Shown in pieces: positions 35,060 through 42,133 of a DNA stretch of 42,133 nt. Origin of the DNA: an uncultured Erysipelotrichaceae bacterium (lineage in GTDB: Bacteria; Bacillota_I; Bacilli_A; Erysipelotrichales; Erysipelotrichaceae); contig CALVGQ010000058.1 of NCBI GenBank assembly GCA_944327135.1, forward strand, positions 1-42,133, read 5' to 3'. Within the stretch, counting starts at the first letter, position 1, and every line of letters begins with the position of its first letter. The notes beneath the pieces are model-generated. The model saw only the letters and a list, made by a program, of their open reading frames with translations, had not been told where the DNA came from and made no database searches. Both the position numbers and the translations under genes were made by a program.

Positions 35060-35170
35060 CCTTTTTCCCCCTTCTGCTTATCGGTTTAAGCTTACCATAA
35101 ATTTCAGCTTCCAGCAGCTTTTTCCAAATAGAAATTCTCATATTCCTTGACTTTGATGCTCCAAACCCTC

Positions 35171-35196
35171 AAAAAAAAGCGGAACCATCCGCTTTA
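35171..35196 (-). terminator. Terminator of the trhP1-trhP2-TrmH-kinase operon
   Basis: Minus-strand AAAGCGG and CCGCTTT pair around ATGGTT, followed by a run of eight T. The TAA stop of the last gene overlaps the stem. Confidence 0.92.
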
Positions 35197-36888
35197 ATTT
35201 CTAATGATTTCCAGCAGGCTTTCAGCCGCCATTTCCAGTCCTTCCTTCTTTCGGTTTAAAACACCAAGACAAGTATAAATTTCTCCCACAAAAAGCTTTT
35301 TTTCATACATGACATCCAACAGTCGATCGAAGATCTGGCGACATAACACCGGCATTTGCATCGGGCCAAACGGATTAGCAAAATAAGTCGAACAAAGACC
35401 GCTTTCCTGTGTTGTTCCCAATGCCTGCCGCTTTCCCTCAAGAAAAATCGTTTCAGCCTTGCCGCGATCGGTGAGCTGATGAATGCCGCGGCAGTCGGTA
35501 TAATTGTTGGCATACAAAAACAAATCGACAGGATGAGCAGTCACAACCGTAGAATAGGGAGAAACCGGAACCACGACGCGTGCATTTGCGCTTTCCGGAT
35601 TAAAGAAAATGGAACGGTCCAGATCCCGATAAGCACTGCCCTGCTCCAAATCATCCAACCGCACAAAGGCTCCAATCTCAGTTCCCTGGGCAACCAGCTG
35701 TCCATTGTCTAGATACAGTGCTCCCATATCATCAAAGATGATTTCCTGTTTGACGATTTCATCTTTGGCAATCTGGGAAAGCTGTTCGATCGTTTCTGAT
35801 TTTCCAGCACCACTGTCTCCAATCAGCACAACCCCTTTCTGTCTTCCATCCTTCAAGGTAAGACTGACCATGGCCCCATGCAGCGGAAGCCAGCCCTTCT
35901 GCATGATACACAGATTGTGCAAGGTCAGGATCATCTTTTTTAAATAACCAAAATATTCGATCCGATCAGCATAGGAAATCTTCCCTACCCACATCGAATG
36001 AAGCGGATCATGATAATAGACAGTTTCATCCTGGCCATCCGGATTGCCAAACAGCAAAAGACAGTCCGGCTTTTGACCAATGCACTCCTCGGCCGCAGCC
36101 AGCTCAAACAGATTTGCTAAAGCGATCGCAGTGCCGGTAAAATCCCGGTGAAAATAAACATACACCAGCAGCTGTCCTACCTTGCATGGATAAGCGATCC
36201 ATTTTTCAGGATCTTCTTTGAAGTCCTCCATCGGATGATGGTCGCTCAATTCAAACACGCCTTCCCGTTTGGTTGATCCAGGATGGATCAAAAGCGGTGT
36301 CCGCAGCAAAATTCGGTTAATAAATAAGATCCCGCGCAGCGGTGCATAAACCGAAGAAGCAGGCCATGGATACTCACGAAGCAGCAAAGCGGCATTGGTT
36401 CCCGCTTGAAGCTGGCGTAAAACACGGTTTTCTTCTCCTTGAACCTTTTCCTGAAGCGTGCGGTAAAACTGCAGGATCAGCTGATTGTATTGATTGTCCG
36501 CCCGCAGAAAACTAGTCGGCTGCAACCCTTCTCCATTAAAACTGGTCAGGATCGAAATACGCTGCTTGCTGCGCCAAAAATGATATCCTGCTTCGATCAG
36601 CTGAAGCAGTCGCTGCCGATCATTCAAATACGGATGACGCAGCTCCTCTGGTTTCAGTACCAGTAATCCCTTCAAAAGCCGAAGCAGATCCTGTTTGATT
36701 TGCTGCAGCGGAAGACCACGCTGAAGCCATAGGAAATTTTGCTGATCTTTAAGCGCATAATCGGCCAAAAAAGCATCCAAAAATTGACTGAACGCCGCTC
36801 TGGAAAGCAATTCTTCGGCATTTTCCGGGTACGACTGAGTGTAGTTGATCAAGGCCAACTTGCGGCTCAGGATCAATGATTCCTGCAT
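35194..36888 (-). CDS. PEPCK/HPr-kinase-superfamily P-loop protein of unknown role
   Basis: 564 residues. The N-terminal 330 residues are not recognised. The C-terminal part has a P-loop GDSGAGKSE (about 357-365), identical in style to HPr kinase, followed by IFDDMGALY and a region like ATP-dependent PEP carboxykinase (SIFFNPESANARVVVPVS, then ANPFGPM). The size and fold are nearest to small PEPCK-like proteins, but the usual oxaloacetate-binding residues cannot be confirmed. Kinase or carboxykinase activity is open. Start at 36888 follows GGAGG and lies one nt after the TrmH stop. Confidence 0.75.
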   Translation of the reverse strand: MQESLILSRKLALINYTQSYPENAEELLSRAAFSQFLDAFLADYALKDQQNFLWLQRGLPLQQIKQDLLRLLKGLLVLKPEELRHPYLNDRQRLLQLIEAGYHFWRSKQRISILTSFNGEGLQPTSFLRADNQYNQLILQFYRTLQEKVQGEENRVLRQLQAGTNAALLLREYPWPASSVYAPLRGILFINRILLRTPLLIHPGSTKREGVFELSDHHPMEDFKEDPEKWIAYPCKVGQLLVYVYFHRDFTGTAIALANLFELAAAEECIGQKPDCLLLFGNPDGQDETVYYHDPLHSMWVGKISYADRIEYFGYLKKMILTLHNLCIMQKGWLPLHGAMVSLTLKDGRQKGVVLIGDSGAGKSETIEQLSQIAKDEIVKQEIIFDDMGALYLDNGQLVAQGTEIGAFVRLDDLEQGSAYRDLDRSIFFNPESANARVVVPVSPYSTVVTAHPVDLFLYANNYTDCRGIHQLTDRGKAETIFLEGKRQALGTTQESGLCSTYFANPFGPMQMPVLCRQIFDRLLDVMYEKKLFVGEIYTCLGVLNRKKEGLEMAAESLLEIIRN

Positions 36889-36889
36889 C

Positions 36890-37612
36890 CTATTTCCTCC
36901 TCTGTCTGACAATTTCAAAACTGAGGGCAGCCAACGCACTGGAAGCATTCAGCGCATTGCGGAAAGAGCTTGCATAAGGAATGTAAATATTCTGATCGCT
37001 CTGACTCAGCACGGCTTGACTGAGCCCGCGCATCTCTCCGCCAACAGCCAGCAGCAACGGGCCTTGAAAATCAGCTTCATAATAAGGTATGGCCTCTTTC
37101 CGCGTTGCACAATAGATCTGGCAGCCTGCCTGCGCCGCCTGAGCTACTGCTGTCGCCAGATCCTCTGCAAAGCAGATAGCCAGGATCTCGCTGGCCCCTG
37201 CACTGGATTTCACGATCGTTCCCTCGACCGTTTCCCAATTTCGCGGACGCAGCAAGACTCCGCTGCATCCGGCAGCCGCCAGGGTCCTTAAGGCATACCC
37301 TAAATTGAAGGGATCCTCAATGCCCTCCAGCAGCGCCAAAAACGGCTTCGGTGCCTCGAGGCATTCTTCCAGGGTCTGCATGCTGCGGGAGGAGCCAAAG
37401 GCCACGATTCCGCCATGGGTTTTCCCTTCCGCCACAGCATCAATGTTCTGACGCTTTTTTCGCAAAACCGGAACCTGCAGTTTTTGCGCCTGATGAATCA
37501 AAAAGGCAGTATCATGGTCGTGCTTTTTTTCGTCAATCCAAATTTCTGTCAATGTTCGGCGGTGGTTCAACAGCACGGCCTTGACGCTCAGCGCTCCTTC
37601 AAAGCGAATCAT
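36890..37612 (-). CDS. TrmH-family RNA methyltransferase
   Basis: 240 residues. SPOUT-domain motifs: LLEGIEDPFNLGYALRTLAA (motif 1), AVGGEMRGLS (motif 2) and IPYASSFRNALNASSALAAL (motif 3); motif 3 departs from the common SLNVSVA pattern. The N-terminal L30-like domain is short. RNA target unknown. Start overlaps the trhP2 stop by 4 nt, so it is coupled to tRNA-hydroxylation genes, which suggests a tRNA target. Confidence 0.88.
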   Translation of the reverse strand: MIRFEGALSVKAVLLNHRRTLTEIWIDEKKHDHDTAFLIHQAQKLQVPVLRKKRQNIDAVAEGKTHGGIVAFGSSRSMQTLEECLEAPKPFLALLEGIEDPFNLGYALRTLAAAGCSGVLLRPRNWETVEGTIVKSSAGASEILAICFAEDLATAVAQAAQAGCQIYCATRKEAIPYYEADFQGPLLLAVGGEMRGLSQAVLSQSDQNIYIPYASSFRNALNASSALAALSFEIVRQRRK

Positions 37613-38823
37613 CTTGCTTGCCCCCGGCGGATCATATCACCCGCACTGACCGCAAATGGGATTCGGATTCGAACCGTTTCCATCGGTTTGTTGCACACTT
37701 CGATCTGTTCTCCTGCCTCATTGATGATCTCATCTGCCAAAAACTGCTGATTAACCAGTGTTGGTCCAAACACTTCAAGCCGTTCCCCTTTTCGAAAATG
37801 ATTGCGGACCTGAAGTACTGCCTGCTGCGCTCCCTCATCATAGTCTAATACCAGACCCAGAAAATCATGCGTCACTCCTGAACCATTAACCCCATAAAGA
37901 TGATCCCGATGATCCGGGATATGATCCAGAAAGCCTGTACAGGTCGGACGATTTTCTGCTTTGGCAAATTCTTTTTCATAATAAGCGATCTGCTGGGCTG
38001 ACAAAGGCCCAGGATGCTGAAGCACCTCGTCAATCAGCATTCGATAGGTTTTTACCACGGTGGCAATATAATACGCACTCTTCATGCGGCCTTCGATTTT
38101 TAACGACGCCACATTTGCCGCGATCATTTCCGGAATATAACGAAAAGCCAACAGATCTTTAGAACTCATGGAAAATGGACGATCAGCATCGCTGATCCTT
38201 TCGTCCTTTTCTAGAAGATGATATTTCCAGCGACAGCTTTGAGCACAGCCGCCGCGATTGGCATCCCGCCATGTCATCGCATTGCTCAAGGTACAGCGGC
38301 CGGAATAATTGACACACATTCCCCCATGGATAAACGTCTCAATTTCCAGCGGGCTATTCTGGGCCAAATAACGAATTTGCTCCAGACTGCATTCGCGGGC
38401 TAAGACGACCCGACTGACCCCCATTTGCTGATAGAACCGAATGCATTCCAAATTGGTGCTGCTCATCTGCGTGCTTAGATGAACCTGTAATCCAGGGGCC
38501 CATCGTCTGGCTTCTGTAATAATTGTCGGTGAGGCCGCAATGATCGCAGTGACCCCTGCCTCTTGCAAATCCATCAGGTATTCACGCAGTCCTTCCAGAT
38601 CTTCATCATGCGGAATGAGATTGACCGTCACATGGATCGCACTGTGGTACTGTCGGGCAAATCGGACCGCTTCCCGAATGTCCTTTAAATCAAAATTGCT
38701 GGATCTCGAACGCAAGGAAAACCGCTTTCCTCCCAGATAAACAGCATCCGCCCCATAACGAATCGCGACCTTGGCCCGCTCCAGATCTCCCGCTGGAGCC
38801 AGCAGCTCAATCTTCTTTTTCAT
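37609..38823 (-). CDS. trhP2: Peptidase-U32-family tRNA hydroxylation protein, TrhP2/YrrO type
   Basis: 404 residues. The U32 signature with Cys170 and Cys177 (ETFIHGGMCVNYSGRC) and two later cysteines (GGCAQSC) form an iron-sulfur site; KIEGRMKS is another conserved stretch. In Bacillus subtilis yrrN and yrrO (TrhP1/TrhP2) make 5-hydroxyuridine at tRNA position 34 from prephenate-derived chemistry. The adjacent TrhP1-like gene and gene order match. Old peptidase naming does not describe the function. AAGGAG precedes the ATG. Confidence 0.9.
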   Translation of the reverse strand: MKKKIELLAPAGDLERAKVAIRYGADAVYLGGKRFSLRSRSSNFDLKDIREAVRFARQYHSAIHVTVNLIPHDEDLEGLREYLMDLQEAGVTAIIAASPTIITEARRWAPGLQVHLSTQMSSTNLECIRFYQQMGVSRVVLARECSLEQIRYLAQNSPLEIETFIHGGMCVNYSGRCTLSNAMTWRDANRGGCAQSCRWKYHLLEKDERISDADRPFSMSSKDLLAFRYIPEMIAANVASLKIEGRMKSAYYIATVVKTYRMLIDEVLQHPGPLSAQQIAYYEKEFAKAENRPTCTGFLDHIPDHRDHLYGVNGSGVTHDFLGLVLDYDEGAQQAVLQVRNHFRKGERLEVFGPTLVNQQFLADEIINEAGEQIEVCNKPMETVRIRIPFAVSAGDMIRRGQAR

Positions 38824-38827
38824 TCCT

Positions 38828-39718
38828 TCACTCCTTCACCAAATTGGTCTTCTGATGCATGTAGCCGCTGGAGAGCGCCAGATGCGGATATCGGGCCTGC
38901 CGCTCCTCCATGACCTTCTTTGCCGGCTGGCCAGCCAGCACCTGATGAAATCCATCCAAACAGTCAAGAAATTCTTCCTTTTTTAAAAAATGATTATCCA
39001 GCCGAAAGCGCTCTGCTCCACTGGCTATCAATGGCTTTAGCTCAGCATATGCCGCCAGCGTATAATCCGTATAAATCGTTGTTCCCGCAGCATCCTCCAC
39101 AATCGGCATCCGGCCTTGGCGGGTCGTTTCTATCAAAACCAGATCCTGTTTTCCGCTCAGATCCCGATCACTTTGGATCTCAGCCTGATAGGCGCTCAGC
39201 AACGCCCGTTTGGAATAAGCCATCACCAGATGTCCAAACAGAATCAGCTCTGTCTTTCCATGGACCGAAGCGATGATCTTCTGCATCTCCATTAGCGTGA
39301 TTTCTTTCGACAGGATCACTCCGCCCAGTCCCAGATCCAAATAAAACTGAACATCCCGGGTATTGCACATCAGCGTATCCGGATTATAAAAACAAAGACT
39401 TTGCCAGCCACGCGCTTTGGCCCGCATATACACCGCCGGATCCGTATAATCGATCCGATTGATGCCCAGCGCTTCGATCCGATCCAGCGCCTCTTCCAGT
39501 TTCTCAAGATCTTCATCAAAATAAATCCGATTCAGCATGATCCCTGCCTGCAAGCCTAGTCTTCGACACAAAGAAACCGCCGTTTCAATTTCTTCCCAGC
39601 TATTAAGCTGCGGCACCCGACTGGCCAGACTTTCCGGAGCCAGCAGAATCGTGGTAATTCCATGCTGCTTGTAATCTTTCAGGTCCTGCATCCCGGTATA
39701 ATAAGTGATCCATTCCAT
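38828..39718 (-). CDS. trhP1: Peptidase-U32-family tRNA hydroxylation partner, TrhP1/YrrN type
   Basis: 296 residues with the TIM-barrel-like U32 fold (HGITTILLAPESL, ELILFGHLVMAYSKRALL) but without the full cysteine signature, as in YrrN. It is the first gene of the operon and starts 36 nt from a good promoter; trhP2 follows after 4 nt. Expected to work with TrhP2 in tRNA U34 hydroxylation. Confidence 0.85.
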   Translation of the reverse strand: MEWITYYTGMQDLKDYKQHGITTILLAPESLASRVPQLNSWEEIETAVSLCRRLGLQAGIMLNRIYFDEDLEKLEEALDRIEALGINRIDYTDPAVYMRAKARGWQSLCFYNPDTLMCNTRDVQFYLDLGLGGVILSKEITLMEMQKIIASVHGKTELILFGHLVMAYSKRALLSAYQAEIQSDRDLSGKQDLVLIETTRQGRMPIVEDAAGTTIYTDYTLAAYAELKPLIASGAERFRLDNHFLKKEEFLDCLDGFHQVLAGQPAKKVMEERQARYPHLALSSGYMHQKTNLVKE

Positions 39719-39755
39719 TTTTTCACGTCCTTTTTACCCAGATATAGTTTACCCT

Positions 39756-39783
39756 ATTTTACCAGGGGTTGCCACTATTTCAA
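39756..39783 (-). promoter_or_regulatory. Promoter of the trhP1 operon
   Basis: Minus-strand -35 TTGAAA (39778-39783) and extended -10 TGG-TAAAAT (39756-39761), spacer 16 nt. Back to back with the folT promoter. Confidence 0.7.
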
Positions 39784-39801
39784 TAAGCGAAGGAATTCTC
39801 A

Positions 39802-39829
39802 TTGACAAAACTTTAAAACGAATTAAGAT
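39802..39829 (+). promoter_or_regulatory. Promoter of folT
   Basis: Consensus -35 TTGACA (39802-39807) and -10 TAAGAT (39824-39829), spacer 16 nt. Transcription would start near 39836, directly at the riboswitch. Confidence 0.7.
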
Positions 39830-39837
39830 AAAAGAGA

Positions 39838-39934
39838 ACAGAGTAGGGTCATGGGCGTTAAGTGCTGAGGTGACGGGGAGTTGCACCTTGGACGAAAAGA
39901 ACTTCTTGCGGTCCATGATTCGCATCCCACTGAG
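39838..39934 (+). promoter_or_regulatory. Tetrahydrofolate (THF) riboswitch
   Basis: The RNA shows the THF aptamer's conserved parts in order: GAGTAGG, GGGCGTTAAGTG, a stem AGGTG/CACCT around GGGGAGTTG, GGACGAA, then GCGGTCCATGATTCGCATCC. TCATGG and CCATGA form the long-range helix, and GGG/CCC closes the base. It lies upstream of a FolT-like transporter, the classic partner. Downstream, AAAACG...CCTC (39944-39954) can pair with GAGG...CGTTTT (39974-39985) and bury the ribosome site, so control is probably at translation. Confidence 0.9.
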
Positions 39935-39986
39935 ACAAAAAAGAAAACGACCTCTTTTTTGCACGGGTGGAAAGGAGGCCGTTTTG

Positions 39987-40577
39987 ATGAAAAAACTCTA
40001 TTCATTTCCCTTTTCCCGCAGTTATTGGAAACAAGCCGGCAGCGAGCTTCGAAATCTGCGTAAGCTGACGCTTTGCGCCCTTCTAATCGCCTTGCAGATC
40101 GTAATTTCTTCTCTTTACATTCCTGTATCGGAAAATCTTCGGATCTATGGCAGTTTTTTTGTTACCGCGCTGTGTTCCAGCATTGTCGGACCGATCATGG
40201 CCCTGGCTGCCGGATTTATTCAAGACAATCTAAGCTTTTTGATCCATCCCAGCGGAACCTATTTTTTTGGCTATACCTTATCGGCCATGGCCGGAGCATG
40301 GATTTACGCATTATTTCTTTACCGCAGCAAAATCACATTGGTTCGACTTGCCCTTTGCAAGCTGCTGGTCAATCTTCTGGTTAACGTGCTGCTAGGCAGT
40401 CTTTGGTCAACGATTCTTTTTTCTAAAGGATTTTGGTTCTACGTTTCGGCCAGTCTGTTCAAAAATCTGATCCTGCTGCCCCTGGAAATTTTGATCCTGT
40501 ATCTGGTCTTCCAGGCCATCGTTCCCTTCTTATACCGCAGAAAAATGATTGCTGCAGATCGCGTTACTCTATTTTAA
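39987..40577 (+). CDS. folT: ECF transporter folate-binding S component
   Basis: 196 residues with six predicted membrane segments, matching the S component of ECF vitamin transporters (LTLCALLIALQIVIS near the N-terminus, a glycine-rich GYTLSAMAGAW loop). The shared EcfA/EcfT energising module is not in this window. The substrate call rests on the upstream THF riboswitch. ATG at 39987 follows AAGGAGG; longer readings start inside the riboswitch. Confidence 0.93.
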   Translation: MKKLYSFPFSRSYWKQAGSELRNLRKLTLCALLIALQIVISSLYIPVSENLRIYGSFFVTALCSSIVGPIMALAAGFIQDNLSFLIHPSGTYFFGYTLSAMAGAWIYALFLYRSKITLVRLALCKLLVNLLVNVLLGSLWSTILFSKGFWFYVSASLFKNLILLPLEILILYLVFQAIVPFLYRRKMIAADRVTLF

Positions 40578-40603
40578 AACCTGCTTGCGCAGGTTTTTTT
40601 ATT
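40576..40603. terminator. Bidirectional terminator between folT and capA-like gene
   Basis: AACCTGC and GCAGGTT pair around TTGC (stem AAAACCTGC), with T runs on both sides. It overlaps the stop codons of both converging genes. Confidence 0.93.
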
Positions 40604-41702
40604 ATTGCTTGATCCCGCCAATTTGAATCGAAGCATCTTCTTTTGTGATGATCGATGTATATTCCTGGTAGATTTCCTGATAGGATTCGTCAAGCTGATC
40701 GATCGTCTTTAGCTGAAGATTGCGGTAACCCGCTTCATAATCCGTAAAAATCAGATCCGCCTTCGGCTCCTTAAGCTGAATGCTGACACCGGCCGGCGTC
40801 ACCGTTTTCTCAATCGTCAGCGCCCCCATCAATCCGATCGTCCGCATCAGGCCATCCTGTGCAGAAATCAGATTTCCTAAAGAATAATAAACCAAGGTAT
40901 CATCGATCCATTCCACCGGCTGAATCACATGCGGATGATGCCCAATGACAAGATCGACTCCAAGATCGGCCAAAAACTGCGCCATTTCCCGCTGTTCCTG
41001 GGTTGGCGTATGGGTATACTCTACGCCCCAATGCATGGAAACAATCAGCACATCCACCTGTTCTCGAACCCGCTCGACATCCTGAGCAATCATTTCCTTG
41101 GTATACACATTCACCAAATATTCTTTACCCTCTGGAACCGGGATCCCATTGGTCCCATAGGTATACGCCAAAAGCGTATAGGTGATCCCATTGACCTCAC
41201 CGATTTTCAATGCGTCGCGCTCTTCGAACGAACCCGCCGAGCCGGCAGTCATCGCCTCCTGATTTGCCCAGTAAGCCAAGGAAGCACGGATCCCGGTTTC
41301 CCCCTTATCCAAGGTATGATTGTTTGCCAAAGAAACCAGATTAAAGCCATAGCCCATCATAACATCGCCAAATTCCTGCGGAGAATTAAAGGTCGGATAG
41401 CTGGACAGTCCCAGCGCTGTTCCACCCAAAATCGTTTCCTGATTATAAAAGCAAAGATCATACTGCGGTGTTATTTCCCCTAAGACCGCCGTCATTTCAC
41501 TAAAATCATAGCCGCCATCGTCCGTTTGGGCCTGTTTATACACGGCTCCATGAAGCAAAGCATCTCCAACCATAAATAACGTCGCGCTGCTTTTTTCGCT
41601 GAAATTCAATAGCTGCGGCTGCAGCGCTGCTGTCTGAGCCTGACTGCCGCACCCGGTCAGCCCCAGCAGCAGACAAAGCAGCCATCCCCACCATCGTTTC
41701 AT
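40602..41702 (-). CDS. CapA/PgsA-family lipoprotein (metallophosphatase fold)
   Basis: 366 residues with a lipoprotein signal ending in LTGC (Cys18), so lipid-anchored outside the membrane. The calcineurin-like fold of CapA is shown by LFMVGDALLHG, VSLANNHTLDKG and VIGHHPHVIQPVE. In poly-gamma-glutamate producers CapA helps export or anchoring, but no capB or capC is here, so a capsule role is not shown. GAGGAGG precedes the ATG. 15 nt after the small membrane-protein gene, in the same operon. Confidence 0.88.
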   Translation of the reverse strand: MKRWWGWLLCLLLGLTGCGSQAQTAALQPQLLNFSEKSSATLFMVGDALLHGAVYKQAQTDDGGYDFSEMTAVLGEITPQYDLCFYNQETILGGTALGLSSYPTFNSPQEFGDVMMGYGFNLVSLANNHTLDKGETGIRASLAYWANQEAMTAGSAGSFEERDALKIGEVNGITYTLLAYTYGTNGIPVPEGKEYLVNVYTKEMIAQDVERVREQVDVLIVSMHWGVEYTHTPTQEQREMAQFLADLGVDLVIGHHPHVIQPVEWIDDTLVYYSLGNLISAQDGLMRTIGLMGALTIEKTVTPAGVSIQLKEPKADLIFTDYEAGYRNLQLKTIDQLDESYQEIYQEYTSIITKEDASIQIGGIKQ

Positions 41703-41717
41703 TTCTCTGCCTCCTCA

Positions 41718-42071
41718 TTAATCAAAAAAGGAATATCCTAAATACACATAAAAACAAAACAGCACAAACCCTTCAATTCCAAGGAAATCAAAAAATGCTT
41801 TCAGCTGTGGAAAAACCACTGCTCCCATCTCCCAAAAAATGAAAAAAAGCAGCAAGAATGAAATAAAGATTTTTTTCAGCCAGCTTTCATTTCTTCTTTT
41901 TCTAGCATGATATAAACTGATTCCAAATCCAAACATCACCAGCGCCCGAGTCAAAATAACCGCCGTCGTTTTCAGATCCCGCGTTAAAAAAGAGGCGTCC
42001 AGGCGTACCAAGAATCCTCCTAAAAGAAGCAGAATCAGCGGCAAACCATATCTTCTGAAAAAAGTGCTCAT
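41718..42071 (-). CDS. Small membrane protein of unknown function
   Basis: 117 residues with four hydrophobic segments (about 7-24, 38-54, 66-88 and 94-115) and basic loops (HARKRRNE, LKK). No family recognised. GGGAG lies upstream of the ATG. First gene of the unit with the CapA-like lipoprotein, which suggests an envelope role. Confidence 0.75.
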   Translation of the reverse strand: MSTFFRRYGLPLILLLLGGFLVRLDASFLTRDLKTTAVILTRALVMFGFGISLYHARKRRNESWLKKIFISFLLLFFIFWEMGAVVFPQLKAFFDFLGIEGFVLFCFYVYLGYSFFD

Positions 42072-42099
42072 GTCTTTTCACTCCCTATGAATCCCTTTT

Positions 42100-42128
42100 A
42101 TTATACTGATTTCCCGCTTTTTTTTAAA
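42100..42128 (-). promoter_or_regulatory. Promoter of the membrane protein-capA-like operon
   Basis: Minus-strand -10 TATAAT (42100-42105) and -35 TTTAAA (42123-42128) with a 17-nt spacer, at the right edge of the window. Confidence 0.6.
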
Positions 42129-42133
42129 TCCTT

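Noticed and set aside
37609-39718. Secreted collagenase-like peptidases (U32)
   Set aside because: No signal peptides; the gene pair and operon match TrhP1/TrhP2 tRNA hydroxylation.
39705-39986. 94-residue N-terminal extension of FolT
   Set aside because: It translates through the promoter and THF riboswitch; the ATG at 39987 has the ribosome site.

Overview
The window reads as chromosome of a low-to-mid-GC, Gram-positive (Bacillota) bacterium. A member of the Erysipelotrichia (Holdemania-like gut relatives) is my best guess. Reasons: Bacillus-type promoters and strong AGGAGG-type ribosome sites, lipoprotein and sortase signals, Gln/Asn amidotransferase genes, ECF folate uptake under a THF riboswitch, a mannose-family PTS, a Mollicutes-like GatA active-site variant, and GH3-like and PEPCK-like proteins. 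The lineage is inferred from gene content; no 16S or marker search was possible.

Layout. 1-1051: nine tRNA genes, all on the minus strand, in three transcription units (Arg-Pro-Met-Ile2-Ser-fMet-Phe; Leu; Cys), each with a recognisable promoter. 1095-7375: a tight minus-strand operon ligA-camS-gatC-gatA-gatB. 7439-14936: brnQ (plus), then a minus-strand surface-protein/class B sortase operon headed by a cyclic-di-GMP-I riboswitch and terminator, then pcrA. In several Bacillota pcrA and ligA are neighbours, so the brnQ/adhesin/sortase block looks like an insertion into a conserved neighbourhood. 15012-18367: a plus-strand operon of an RNA-methyltransferase-like gene, an RluA pseudouridine synthase and a VanY-type carboxypeptidase, then a lone pyruvate-kinase-C-terminal-like gene. 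18366-23086: a translationally coupled minus-strand operon of an isoprenylcysteine-methyltransferase-like membrane protein, a GH3-like acyl-adenylating enzyme and a 7TM-GAF-GGDEF(degenerate)-HD-GYP protein. 23224-25663: SpoU methyltransferase, polysaccharide deacetylase and a Cof-type HAD phosphatase. 25705-31566: mannose-family PTS operon EIIB-EIIC-EIID-unknown-PRD regulator-EIIA with a cre-like site over its promoter. 31773-33903: Cof-type HAD plus a neutral-ceramidase-like protein. 33986-35059: an anSME-type radical SAM enzyme with no visible substrate. 35171-39783: coupled operon trhP1-trhP2-TrmH-(PEPCK/HprK-like kinase). 39802-40603: THF riboswitch and folT. 40602-42105: CapA-like lipoprotein and a small membrane protein.

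How parts may work together. The strongest system-level signal concerns cyclic-di-GMP. One unit carries an intact HD-GYP phosphodiesterase next to two genes of unknown small-molecule chemistry (GH3-like and ICMT-like). About 6 kb away, a surface adhesin and a class B sortase are controlled by a c-di-GMP riboswitch. Leader base-pairing suggests that c-di-GMP turns the adhesin operon off, so phosphodiesterase activity would turn it on. The adhesin ends in a sorting-like motif with no membrane tail, and its 5' third is much more AT-rich than the rest. The stretch 12400-12753 holds only the leader, riboswitch, promoter and pcrA terminator; 31497-31816 holds the PTS promoter, operator-like sites and a terminator. 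I see no CRISPR array, transposase, integrase, rRNA or replication origin.
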